DNA of 64,000 nt from Polytrichum commune (Eukaryota > Streptophyta > Polytrichopsida > Polytrichales > Polytrichaceae), in NCBI GenBank assembly GCA_950295325.1, contig OX485808.1, positions 17,132,527-17,196,526 of the forward strand. Direction: 5' to 3'. The position numbers and the translations under genes were made by a program. The notes below the pieces were generated by a model. That model searched no databases, was not told where the DNA came from, and saw only the letters and a program-made list of their open reading frames with translations. Shown here piece by piece: positions 35,162-45,627 of this stretch. Within the stretch, counting starts at the first letter, position 1. Each line of letters opens with the position of its first letter.

Positions 35162-36230
35162 TCATCCTCAAATTGCTTAGAGTACGGGCTTTCCATCCCC
35201 CTAGTCACTTGCACATTCTCTTGTTCCAACATCAAGTTATCCAAGATAGCCATGCCCTATTCAGGAAACTCTATGTTGGAGCATAGAGTAAAACCATGCA
35301 TCAAGTTCTCAAAAGAAATGCTAGCACAAGATAGTTGTGACAATCCCCTCCATTTCATTTGCAAGACACAATATTTAAAACAAGACGAAAGGAACACACC
35401 ATCACCCACATCACCATACATTCACACAAACAAGTCCGCTATTCACCATTACAATTTTTATAGGTCCGATTGGACCGTGTCCATTCCACATGTTTCACAT
35501 GGATTGAGCTTGTAAGCTAGTTCATCTTCTAGTGTTATATAAAAATCATACATCTCCTCATACTTTCTCATGAACTAGTCTCTTGTATCCTCATGAGCAA
35601 TTATCAAATTGAGGGCTTTAAAGCATCCCCATATAATAGGCTCCTTGCAAGAAAGCTCCTTCCCATCTAGTTTGCAACAAGGAAATCAAATTATTAATGC
35701 TTAAGCTCTCTCTCTCTCTCATGCGCATATTTCAATCCTTCACCTCCCAATCTTGCCTCCCACATGTGTGCAGTTTCTATCCTAATGGTCCAGTAAAAAA
35801 CATCATATGTCAACAACTTTTACGGCACTATCCACAACTACTTTTGTGTGTTGTGAGTACACACATGTGTACCAATCGATGGGGAGCACCACGCACATAC
35901 CATGCAATTCCTCAAAGGTGGCACCAATGTGACCAATTCATATGTTATATTCATTCTCCAACAAATGGTGCCCGTGGAAAGGGCAGACCAAGGGTGAGGT
36001 TCCAAACTTGGGGTTCCTAGAGATCGACCCTAGGTTTGTTTTTAGGCCTCTGACACCTACATGCCGGGCAGGTAAAAATAATACAGGTGCCTCATCTCAA
36101 GCCTGCACCCTGTGTATGACCCGGCATCCACTTAGTTTAAGGATAACTAATGCAACTAATGCAATTCCTCCTGAGGAGCATAAAATAATGAGTTCCAAGA
36201 GGCTCTGTCACATGTTCTTCACTCAACATA
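35162..36230. other. No certain gene; short CT run at about 35707-35720
   Basis: Open frames up to 121 codons (35150-35515 on plus, opposite the Harbinger partner ORF's upstream region) show no recognisable domain. Antisense sequence at 35260-35160 could be the N-terminal end of the partner ORF. Confidence 0.3.
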
Positions 36231-36232
36231 TA

Positions 36233-37006
36233 CAGTCCACCCTCTATAAATGTTACACCTATAAGTGTTAACCCTCTCTAAATGTTAACTTTCTTCTACT
36301 CCCCACATATTGCACACTATAAATGTTAAACGTGTTAACTGTTAACAAAATGGTACTCCCTTCTTTGTAAATTTGACTCTATAAATGTTAACGAATGAAA
36401 TACAACCATAATATAATTAGTTTGGCTACTAATAGTTCTAGTGATGGAAGTTCAAGAATGGAGGCACAAGAGTATGTGCAATACGAATTAAACTTTGATT
36501 TGAACAATCCATATGAGGTCACCGAAGAGGATGTATGGGATGTTTTAGGCTCTATTGGTGGGACTTCTAATGTCTCAGATGATGATTGTGAGGGAGAGGA
36601 GTGTGAGGTGGAACCCATTCCATCTTATAGTGACTTGCAATCTAGTTTTGGTACCATTAGAAGGTACATGGAATCACGTTAATGTGATGTGTCCAAGTAT
36701 GTGGGTTTGTTGGTGCAGATTGAGAAATATTTGCAAGTTGTGCATGCAGATGAATCTCACCAAAGAACCATTGATTCATACTTCACCCGTGATTTGTAAA
36801 CTTGATATTGAATAAAGTTTTGATTGGGTTTGCAATTTTATGAATGGTATTCTCTCACAAGGACTCTTCACAATTGCTTATATTTATAAATGTTAAGATT
36901 TGTATATTGCTCAAAAAAGTAATTTTATAATTGTTAACTGTTAACACCTCTATAAATGTTAACTTTGATCCACTCCCGAGGGTTAACATTTATAGAGGGT
37001 AGAATG
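36233..37006 (+). mobile_element. Tigger/pogo-derived element, TIRs and TA duplication
   Basis: This 774-bp element begins CAGTCCACCCTCTATAAATG and ends with the inverse of CATTCTACCCTCTATAAATG; the inverted repeat runs about 23 bp with three mismatches. TA flanks it at 36231-36232 and 37007-37008, the pogo/Tc1-mariner target duplication. CTATAAATGTTAAC-like motifs recur in both subterminal regions, possible transposase sites. Inside lies a transposase C-terminal fragment only, so it is an internally deleted derivative. Confidence 0.88.
36395..36799 (+). pseudogene. Tigger/pogo transposase C-terminal tail with one in-frame stop
   Basis: One frame runs from 36395 to a TAA at 36680 and then stays open to another TAA at 36797. 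Before the first stop it encodes an acidic region (VSDDDCEGEECEVEP) and SYSDLQSSFGTIRRYMESR; after it come LLVQIEKYLQ and QRTIDSYF. An acidic linker, a two-helix segment and a final Q-x-(S/T)-I-x-(D/S)-(Y/F)-F motif are usual for Tigger/Jerky-type transposase C-termini. The DDE core is missing. It sits inside the TIR-bounded element 36233-37006. Confidence 0.75.
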
Positions 37007-37008
37007 TA

Positions 37009-37417
37009 GATCAAAATTAATAAAGTTTGTGCCATCATCACATGGAGGATAAAGGAACCCTTTTATGATTATGGCCTTGACCACCCTCAATGGTTGGACA
37101 TGAGAAGACTTGATTAGTCATGTTTGTGATATCTGAAATTTTGTAATTCATGCATTTTTACACTTGCATGATGGAGCTAGTGCCTACAAAAGCTAAGTAT
37201 CTTACAATAGCAAACAGAAGAGTAGTGATCATCATTCCAATCTTGGAATTCCTAGTCTTTCTCTTTGGTGACAATCGTACTTTAGCACTAAGTTCAGAAA
37301 TCAAATCTAGCATAAGCCCAGAGGAGTTTTTCAAATACATGTTGTATGCTAAACTAAGGCAATTGTATATAGTTGTGACATCAAGTTAGCCCAAGTTTTC
37401 CTCAATCTTCTCCTCAC
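37009..37417. other. No gene seen
   Basis: Short spacer between the Tigger-derived element and Harbinger MITE copy C. Open frames of 79 codons or fewer have no recognised family. Confidence 0.4.
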
Positions 37418-37420
37418 TAA

Positions 37421-38005
37421 GGGCCACTTCACACGTGAGCCAAGAGCCGTGACCTTGTAATGATGAGGACCCTTGACTCTCATCCAAAGGCCGTACCATG
37501 GGTGTTGGGAAAGCCGTTTTATGTAGTCATGGGTCTTCAAGCATAGTGTGAAGTGATCATGTTGTAGGATCATTGTTTATTTTGTTGGTAGAAAAAGAGG
37601 GGAGGATTTGGTTTAATATAATATGTCTCAAACCCTACCAATTTAAGAGAGTTATTTGATGGTGTTTGTCTATCCTTGAATCTATCTTGGAATTTGTTCT
37701 GGAATTTGCCCTGCAATCTGTCTTGCTGGAAAAAATATTAAAAAAAAGTCATGGTCTCTCGGAATTTGTCTCAGGCCCACCTTCAAGAGGTGGGCCTGAC
37801 GCAAATTCTGTGAGACCATGGAACGTTATCCATAGTCCGCCATGTAGGACTCCATGTAGACTTTTCAATCATGAAGTCTTTTTTGGGCCTTTAGGCCTTC
37901 ACCTTCGTGTGTGAAGTGAATTTGGACGGTTTCCGCCCTTTCAACCAATGAGAGCTCTTAGATTGCAATGGTCACGGGCCTTGAGTCTTGTGTGTAAAGT
38001 GGCCC
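37421..38005. mobile_element. PIF/Harbinger-type MITE, copy C
   Basis: This 585-bp element runs from GGGCCACTTCACACGTGAG to the inverse of GGGCCACTTTACACACAAG. TAA is present at 37418-37420 and 38006-38008. The interior contains a local palindrome with CAGGCCCACCTTCAAGAGG and GGTGGGCCTG near 37770-37800. Confidence 0.9.
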
Positions 38006-38394
38006 TAAGGGCACACTTCCATGTGCTGGCCATTCCAGCGAAGCAAAATCGATTGTTGACATTGGCAAAGCTTCCACTAGTTTCTTCAAGCATCTTGATG
38101 ACAAAGAACCTCCATGTGGACTATGGACGCCAACATATGAGAAAGTAGATTTGCTTTGTTGTGGACAATGTGCAAGTTGGAAATGACTATTTTGACACTT
38201 ACCATTTTGAATGGTACATATTGACTAGATTTAATGAACTCTATATCCTAAGATTCCAAAATATGAAAATAGATCCCCACAAATATGAAAGCTTCAAACA
38301 AAGTTTGAATATTATGAATATGTCATCATGAAAAAATCTAGTACAAAAATCTCAAGTGCACACTAATGTTAGTGTGCAAGCATGGTAAAGTGGA

Positions 38395-39030
38395 CCAAAA
38401 AAGTTCTCTAGTATATTTTAAACCATAATTTATTTGGTCAAAGGCCTAAAAGTAGTAGCAAATCATTATTTAAATCATATTTCTTTTCATGATGACCTTT
38501 GTTGTTGTGTTGGATACTCAAATGTAGAAAATTAGGTTGAGATCTTCAATACTTATCATTAAAAGTGATGCTCAAAAGTAAATGGTTGAGTCTAGTTTTG
38601 GATTTAGATTTCATGACCTTAATTATTTTGAAGCTGGAATTGTCTTTCATATTCCTTGAATTCATTATCTACTTGAGGGCATCATCACAAAACTTTGTAG
38701 AAAACCATCAACTTAATGTAATTTTATTGTACTTTAAACAAATTTGAGACAATTACTTGTTCAATATCACCTATTTGCACACCACTTGTACCATCTTCTA
38801 AAATATGTAGACTTTTCTTGGAATTTTTTCAGTCATCATAATTTGCTTAGCTTTGTAGATCAATATGTATTTAAAATGTCTATGATATTTTTCTTCACAA
38901 AATTCAAAGTCAATGTATAGTTTTGAATCACTTTCACTGAACACTAGGCATGGATTAGGAGTTGTCCACTTAACCGTGCTCGCACCCATTAGCTGTATGA
39001 AAACCAAATGAAACTGCTAAAATGAAAGTT
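38395..39030 (+). repeat. Dispersed repeat R3, copy 2
   Basis: Direct repeat of about 10200-10830. Similarity continues to the right end: TTGTCCACTTAACCGTGCTCGC here against TTGTGTACTTGACCATGCTTGC there. No coding frame is conserved between the copies. Confidence 0.75.
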
Positions 39031-39351
39031 AATATTTAGGTTTAGGTCCCCCTCCCCAAACTTCAACATCCCCCTAGAATTGTGTTGACTGTTGACTTTT
39101 GTTTTCCAAGGAAAATTAACACACATCTTAATGTGGAGGGAGAACAAATTTTTGTAATCTAGTGATTTTTGTGGACTTCACCAGAACATGAAAGTATGCC
39201 CAAACTAACCTTGCGCCTAGTATTAGCAACCGGTGATAATATGTAGAAAATATTCAAATTGTTGTGATTTATGTAACCTTCCTGCAATAAAATTGGGTTT
39301 CACTGCAAAGTACCAGTAGTAGTATTTCAATTTAATTAATCAATAATTTTT

Positions 39352-39470
39352 TTGAGATTAAAACAACCAACAAGCCAACACCAAGATTTTTCTTTTGTTA
39401 TGGTTTTTAATTTAAATCTTATTGGTTTGAGACAGAGGGCCAATTGGTCGATGCCAAGAACGAATTAAAG
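39352..39470 (-). repeat. Two SINE/LINE 3'-tail fragments (minus strand)
   Basis: The complement of 39352-39392 reads GGTGTTGGCTTGTTGG then AATCTCAAAAA; the complement of 39427-39470 reads TTGGCATCGACC, TTGGCCC, then TCTGTCTCAAA. Both match the tail shared by the SINE (989) and LINE (22756). Confidence 0.5.
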
Positions 39471-40040
39471 CACAGAACAACGCAAAATCCAGGTCTCTCC
39501 TCACATGCATATCTTTGTGACTTTAGTGTACTCTGTACTTTGCACACTTATTGTACAATGCACTTTGCTTAATTTATCAACTAATCAAAGAGTTATCCTC
39601 GAGCATGCTCAACCCAATATTTTGCATCATTCAGACCATGTTCGTGCACAAGTTACGCTATACTGATACAAGCACTTGTATTTTGGGTACATCTGCAGGA
39701 GAGTACAGTGATTGGAGCATGTTCAAGTTTTACTGCATCTCCTCCAATGTAATCAAACAGACACGACACTACCAAACACATGCGTCCCAAATCAGTCTCC
39801 CACTTGTAGAAGAGTGGTAGCTAAACAACACATTCTGAACGACTGCTTTGTTAATTTGATCCTTTGCAAATATATTGCGTCCATTTTATAAGCATATTGT
39901 TTGGAGCTTGTTGTTTAGCTGCTGATTTTCTACCATGGTAGTGATTGCATGCCATGGGCAACTAAAGAGAGTGAAAATCTTCCACTCTGGTAGACTTGTA
40001 TGCTCGCGATGCAATGACCAAAATTGTGTGTGGAGTTGGA
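39471..40040. other. No gene seen
   Basis: An 89-codon open frame at 39551-39820 has no recognisable domain. No repeat structure was identified. Confidence 0.35.
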
Positions 40041-40044
40041 AGTG

Positions 40045-40240
40045 CACACACTAGGAATTGTCGTATACGAGCTTGCCGATGCATCTCAAATGACCTCGAG
40101 TACAATAATTCAGGGTCCTTAAAGCTAATTCCGATGTCAAATCAACTTTAAAAAGTAGCCTCTGGGCTGCATTCTATTTCAGGGTTTTTACAATGGATGA
40201 ATAAGAGGTACGCTCGTACACGATGCTTCCCTCTCTCCTA
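40045..40240. mobile_element. Inverted-repeat MITE, family 3 copy B (inverted)
   Basis: The outer blocks GTCGTATACGAGCTTGCCGA and the inverse pair GAGGTACGCTCGTACACGATG form the TIR. The interior (GCATCTCAAATGACCTCGAG, CCGATGTCAAATCAACTTTA, TGCATTCTATTTCAGG) is the inverse of copy C at 44885-45150. Confidence 0.65.
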
Positions 40241-40339
40241 CCTTGAGATTGTTGTGAATGACCGATGGATTCATCACTCTGCCAAGCTCAACAATCTGGG
40301 ATTATGAAAGTCCCCACTTGAACATGCACCTTCTTATTA

Positions 40340-40920
40340 TAGTAGTCTGGTAATATAGTAATAACCTACCGCACAACAAGCCACTGTTTATCTGTCTGGA
40401 AACGAGTGTTTGATTTGACAGGGGGGCCGATATCTTGGGGCACAGTGGCAACCGACAGGGAGACTTACTTACTACCCAGTAACTTCTAACTTCGAGCTGG
40501 GTGCAGGCCGGACTCAAGAGTAGAAGTAGAGTATATAATAAGAAGTGAAGAGGGACAATTTGAAGCGGAGAGTGAGAGAAAGGAGGAGATCATGCCCAAA
40601 TTGCAGTGTGTGATCAGCTGTCTCTGCGCCCATAGTAGGTGGGTTATCTGCTCCCTCTTTCCCAACAGGGAAAGTCCTAGTAGAGACAAATTTGAAGGAA
40701 TAGAACAAGCTGCGGCACCGACCAAAATGCACCACCCTCACGCCCCCCAAGAGCCACTGTTGAAATCTAGGAAAAGTTGCAGCCTGGGTACCTTCCTTTG
40801 CATGTATAAATGCCACTGCCCAATTACGAAGCACAACGCATTTGGTAGAGTAGTATAAGTATTAGCTGGTGGGCGAAACGTTCTTGAAGTGACTGCTCAC
40901 ATGGTGCACAAATTAGGGTA
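40340..40920. other. Unassigned, GC-richer single-copy DNA
   Basis: This stretch has no detected repeat partner in the window and carries overlapping short open frames on both strands (88 codons on plus at 40592-40858, 106 codons on minus at 40514-40834). TATATAATA at about 40532 precedes the plus frame by about 60 bp. I recognise no domain, and the TATA-like string may be chance. Confidence 0.3.
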
Positions 40921-40957
40921 GCTAGCTGCAGTACTTTAACCCCTCTTTTACCGCCTA

Positions 40958-41112
40958 ACGTAGCATTACTCAGCGTTTAGCTCTCGTTATGTGGGCCCTT
41001 AGAATATAACAATGAGATGCTCGAAATGTTGCGCCATGAGACTCCGATTTAGACTGAATTCGCAACATCTCACTGTTATATTCTGAGGGCCCACATCGCT
41101 GAGTAATGTTAT
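40958..41112. repeat. Foldback with arms of about 50-60 nt
   Basis: CATTACTCAGCG, GTGGGCCCTTAGAATATAAC and GAGATG on the left pair with CATCTCACTGTTATATTCTG, AGGGCCCAC and CGCTGAGTAATG on the right. The outer end GAGTAATGTTATG matches the CATAACATTAYTC terminal motif found at several other sites. Confidence 0.75.
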
Positions 41113-41129
41113 GAAGAAGTCAACACAAT

Positions 41130-41515
41130 GTTTGGGGAGGTTTTTGGGCATAGTTGGTTGAAATCTTAGTGTTTCCAAGTCCAACTTGTCACATGTTGTA
41201 TAACATTTTTCAATTGCTAACAACCGTTTCATTCTATTAACATCAAATGATAGTACTTCACCCGAATCTCATTCGTTTTTCACGCTGAACCTACTTACTG
41301 ACATGCATCCGTAAAGTATAATTCTAGCACCTTACATGACATATTCCCAGCCCCACCTAACGTAGTCAATCAACTAAATAATGTTATGTGACATCTTTTG
41401 GGTTTCCTTTATTAATTTGAGGTATATTCTCGACATTCCTCTAGAATGATCGGTAATTTTCTTGAAGTATAGAACTTCAATTGGATTTTTCTCATACTCA
41501 ATTGGTTCATCTGTA
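41130..41515 (+). repeat. Dispersed repeat R1, copy 5, interrupted at about 41204-41378
   Basis: The left part (GTTTGGGGAGGTTTTTGGGC, GTGTTTCCAAGTCCAAC) and right part (GACATCTTTTGGGTTTCC, GAGGTATATTCTC, ATGATCGGTAAT) are R1. Between them about 175 bp starts TATAACATT and ends AATAATGTTATG, the ends of the foldback family, so it is best read as a nested insertion. Confidence 0.6.
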
Positions 41516-41519
41516 ACTA

Positions 41520-41737
41520 CATTGTTGTGTCTAATTAGTGTGGGTTACCATTTGGAGTTATGTGTTGCTATAAATTTTATACTAAGAGTATCCTTTTTAC
41601 CCAAATAACATAAGTAGTTAGTATGCACACTGAGAATATGATAGGATTGAGTTGGTAAAAAAATGATCATGTCGATAAATAGTTGTAGCAACACACAACT
41701 CTGAATCCATAACCCACACTAATTAGACACAACAGTG
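41520..41737. mobile_element. pogo/mariner-like MITE, family 2 copy B (TA duplication)
   Basis: This 218-bp element has left end CATTGTTGTGTCTAATTAGT and a right end that is the inverse of CACTGTTGTGTCTAATTAGT, with about 50 bp of TIR in all. TA flanks it at 41518-41519 and 41738-41739. It is homologous in ends and length to the MITE at 16322-16545. Confidence 0.8.
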
Positions 41738-41739
41738 TA

Positions 41740-43570
41740 ACGGTCAGTTGTCCCTGTTCATTGAATCAAAAAGTGGTTGCAAGCGTTTTTCAGAGACATC
41801 TAAATTCTCAAAGCAAAATCTTCTCTCTCTTAATTTAGTATGTTGCACTTTGAACTAATAAAGTTCTACACCATTTGGACCAAACTGATCTAGAATATTT
41901 CTAAATCAAACTGTAAAATATCCCATACCTTAAAGTGGTGTGGAACCCTTAATTTTTCTTGGTTACAAAATCCATTATTTGAGAAAAGCACCAAGGTTTA
42001 CAACATAAGTTTTAAAACTTTTCCCATCAAGTTATGAAACTCATATTTTTGCCAATCATATAAAATATAAAAAGATTTTGATATATCTTGAAGATTTTGA
42101 ATACTTTTAAAAGTAACAATGTGCTTCTAAAATTAATTGGTGAAGATTGAAGATACTGATCTTTGTTGCAATTGAATGAAGGTCTAAAATTCATATTTAC
42201 AACTTTGGTTTGTATCCCAAAACCAAAAATAGGTCTAATTCATATGTTACAATACATCTTTGAATCAAGCCAAAATCCCCATGCTTTGAAGGGTTGATTA
42301 ACTTTACTAGTACACATGCCAGGTATAATGCTTAATCAACCCTTAAAGCATGATCCCCCATCCATTGGAGCCACAAATGGACCTCAACCATCAAATTTTT
42401 TGGTCTTTAAAGGCAAGATCATATGCTCCGTCTTTCCCCAAAACCCACATACTAAGGGAAACCAATATTTGGGGCCTTGGTTCCTCTTGGTTTCCATGCC
42501 CACATCCAGCATAAGATTTTTCTTTGGTCACTGACTTCAACTTTTGTTGCGTAGAGCCTTTTATATCATAAGTAAATTTTGTTTTTTGTCATTGGACCTA
42601 CAACTTGAAATACCCATATAGAGTGAAGGTGCACCAGAGTATATGGAGGAGCTACGTACTCTCATGTAAAACAACGTCATGTCACATCTGATTTACATCA
42701 TTTGCAGTGATGTTAGTGCTTGCCCCCTTTCTTGGCCTTTCGTCTCAAAAAAATAAGTGCTTGGTAAACAATGTGTGGTCAACCTTTTCGCTTGCACTCA
42801 GTAGAATGTCTGAACGCACAGTTATCTGCATTGCCATTGGCCTGGACTTCTGTACATGTACTCTCAGATTGATTTTTTCAAAATTTTGGACCCTAGGTTA
42901 GTGGATATATTTAGTTTTCCTGATGAGACAACCTAATCATCAAAAGCTGCTGGATATAAGGCAGAAGAGGGGTGACTAAGGTCGAAAAGAGTAGAGAAGA
43001 TGCAAGAAAATCTGGATACAGCTATTTTAAGGTGCAAGATATATTGGCAAGCTCTGCGATACATCACACTGCCATTCAATAACTGCTGGAGTTTATAAAA
43101 CCTAATTACACGCTTGAGAACATCACACATTACATAACATGCCAAAGAACCCAAAGACCTTACTAAAATGGAAAGCCATTTGTCTTTCATTTGCATTTCC
43201 AAAATCCAATTCCCAAGACTTTGATGGGATGAAAGCAAAGTTAGCCCACAGTACTACATGAACAGGCATCCTATGGAGTACTGATAATATGCCTCTTATG
43301 TCTCTAGAGTTGGTACATCCAAAACACCCTCTGTAAAAAAACTTAACCCTAAACGACAACTGGGTGGTCAAAATTCACTTAGTAGGAAACATGGACCTCC
43401 ACTTCAACACGGTCGTCTTATACAGGTTTGTCAAATTGATATGAAAGGACATGTTAAACGGTCAAAGAGGAACATATTTTCTAGTGGTGATTTGATCTAT
43501 GCTAAAAATCGTTGTATAGAAGAGTTAACACAGAATTTGTTAAGTGGATTTCGCCACATAAAGTAAGAAT
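41740..43570. other. No gene seen; one tiny retro-insertion inside
   Basis: AT-rich DNA without a recognised gene. A small inverted pair (TTTGAAGGGTTGATTAA with TTAATCAACCCTTAAA) lies at about 42285-42350. The 33-bp insertion at 42723 is listed separately. Confidence 0.4.
42723..42755 (+). mobile_element. Extremely 5'-truncated LINE/SINE insertion (about 33 bp)
   Basis: The insert has CTTGGCCTTTCGTCTC followed by an A-run, which is the SINE/LINE tail seen at 1150-1177 and 22720-22756. AGTGCTTG occurs on both sides (42715-42722 and 42756-42763), a plausible target-site duplication. Confidence 0.6.
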
Positions 43571-43573
43571 CAC

Positions 43574-43684
43574 AAAACTGGGTCCTGAGTTCATTACCTC
43601 TCTCCAATATTGACCAGATGGTAAAGATAATGCATTTATCACCGTCCTAGGTATTGGACAGAGGTGATGAAATTCAGGGCCCTA
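43574..43684. repeat. Inverted-repeat unit R5, copy 1
   Basis: GGTCCTGAGTTCATTACCTC and TCCAATATTG on the left pair with CCTAGGTATTGGACAGAGG and TGATGAAATTCAGGGCCC on the right. R5 units share the outer phrase GGGCCCTGAAnTnCATCACCTC and an inner TCCAATATCTAGG. Confidence 0.65.
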
Positions 43685-44385
43685 TGCTAGTGGCTTGATG
43701 CAAACTAATCAGAGGAACCTTGAACGCAAGTTTGCAATACCTAGGTAGGACCATTCAACACTCTCCTAAGGTATGAAGTTCAATTTGGAGAGTACTACAA
43801 AAAGCATAGCAGTTGTCTGGACTTTGTGGAAGCAGTTTCGCTTTTGAAAGAAGCAATAGCCATAACGGAAGAGGGCTGACTAGTGTATTTATGTGACAAA
43901 TTTGTATAGATATACAGTGACTGGTCTTGCAAAAAGATGCCTACCTACCTCAGTGGAGTAGGCTGTTGAAAGGAGGTTATTAAGTTCATGGGCATTGTCG
44001 ACCCCCATTGAAAACGGATCGCTCATCAATGAATAGGGCATCTTCTAGCCAGATCATTGCTAGCTTTTGGTTTGCCTGGGTTCCCCGATGAATCTTTTTC
44101 CCTCACTCCTCATGCAGACATCCGCTCTCACGAATCTTGAGCTGCCGGACCGATGCGCGGATATATGTCCGTCTACACAGTGAGACCATCTTAGTAAAAC
44201 CCGGCAGATAAATTCACTCAGATTATTCAGTGGCAGTTATCCTCGGGTTCATTTTGTTGAGTTGCTTTAGGGAATCATCAACCAAAGCTGCTAATTCTAA
44301 AATGATTATTTAACTTAGTATCCGGGCAGTTTAGCACCTCCTTGGATCAGGTGAGTAAGTGAGATGGTGCAGGATCTATCACGGG

Positions 44386-44505
44386 GGCTGCGAAGTTCAT
44401 CACCTCTCTTCCAATATCTAGCAATAGTAAATGTGCCACTTTTACCAGTATCACCATCTACCTATTTTCTAGATGTTGGACGGAGGTAATGCACTTCAGG
44501 GCCCT
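44386..44505. repeat. Inverted-repeat unit R5, copy 2
   Basis: GAAGTTCATCACCTCTCTTC and CAATATCTAG on the left pair with TTCTAGATGTTGGACGGAGG and TGCACTTCAGGGCCC on the right. It lies about 1.1 kb upstream of the IDD start codon. Confidence 0.65.
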
Positions 44506-44884
44506 TGTGTAGCGGTGCAGGCCCGTTGCAGGTGGAAGCCGAAGATCTAGATTTGCATGCTGTAGACAGCCAGATATGATACACGTCATGGGTTTTAGAC
44601 GGCAAGCAGTAGTAGGGGTGCACTTTGTGCCAGAATGTCGACAAAAGGTGATTATAGAATCACAAGGGCCCTGAAGTCCCATCACCTCTGTCTATTATCT
44701 AGGACATGTGTAGATGGCATCACTGGTGAAAGTGGTACATCTAATAACATTCTACATACACACTGGGATAGAGCTTCAATGAGCTTTAGGGCCCCTGTGA
44801 GTACCCGAAACCACGAGAAGGAGAAATCGGCCTGGGTTTCACTGGTGGGTGTCTATGGATGGGTAGTGAAATGAGAGTCCCATT

Positions 44885-45150
44885 CGGCCAACATAAAAGT
44901 CCTGAAATAGAATGCAGCTTGTGGGTCATTATTTTCTAGTTGATTGACACCGGAATTGATTTTGTAGGCCTTGGATTAGTACAAGTCCTAATTTTCTAGT
45001 CGATTTGACACTGGAATCAGCTTTAAAGATCTGAATTAGTGTAGTCCAAGTCATTTGAAATGACTCGTCCACAAACATATAGAGTCAAGTTTTTATGTTG
45101 GAAGGATGAGAGGTACGCTCGTATGCTATTATTCCCTCTCTCCTGGGGGA
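44885..45150. mobile_element. Inverted-repeat MITE, family 3 copy C
   Basis: It shares CCTGAAATAGAATGCAGC, TTTGACACTGGAATCAGCTT, AAGTCATTTGAAATGA and ATGAGAGGTACGCTCGTATG with the copies at 31738-31998 and 40045-40240. The left end is eroded. It lies about 0.5 kb upstream of the IDD start codon. Confidence 0.6.
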
Positions 45151-45354
45151 TCACGGGCGTTGAAGTCCCAGCACCTCTGTCCAATATCTAGGACAAATGT
45201 AGATGGCCTCAATGGTGAAAGTGGGACATCTATTTAAGCCCTAGATACCTAGACACGGGTGTTGAGCTTTATAAGGGCCCTTCTGAGTACCCGAATCATC
45301 GGGAAGGCAGAAATCAGACTGGGTTTTCATTGGTGGGTGTCAGGGCTAGCGAAA

Positions 45355-45389
45355 TGAAAGAGAAAGAGAGCGAGAGAGGGAGGGAGGGA
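45355..45389. promoter_or_regulatory. GA-rich tract upstream of the IDD gene
   Basis: A purine run (AGAGAAAGAGAGCGAGAGAG followed by GGAGGGAGGG) lies about 240-270 bp before the IDD start codon. GA-rich tracts are common in plant core promoters and 5' UTRs. No unambiguous TATA box is visible nearby, so the transcription start is not assigned. Confidence 0.35.
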
Positions 45390-45627
45390 CAACACAGTGG
45401 TACCATCTACACTAAGCGTAGATACTGGCCACAGGTGGTGAGCTTGAGGGCCCTTGTGAGGGGGGAGGGACAGTGCAGGCACTGGATAGAAAACTGGAGG
45501 AAAAGGAGAGGAACGTGAGGAGATGAGCTTAGATGCCCATGGACCCCAAGGGCGTGGGCATTATTCGAGGGTCTAGAGAAAAGAGGCCAGGGCTGAAGCT
45601 GGGAGTTGTACTAACAAGTGTGACTCG

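Larger units (their letters stand above)
44664..45465. repeat. R5 units in a duplicated block of about 480 bp
   Basis: R5 phrases occur at 44664-44792 (GGGCCCTGAAGTCCCATC to CTTTAGGGCCC), 45145-45275 (TTGAAGTCCCAGCACCTCTG to TATAAGGGCCC) and partly at about 45395-45465. The sequence after the first two is also duplicated: GGGCCC(C/T)T(G/C)TGAGTACCCGAA, then GGAGAAATC or GGCAGAAATC, then TGGTGGGTGTC, at 44786-44860 and 45268-45342. The offset is about 482 bp. The MITE of the next entry is inserted in the first unit. Confidence 0.7.
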
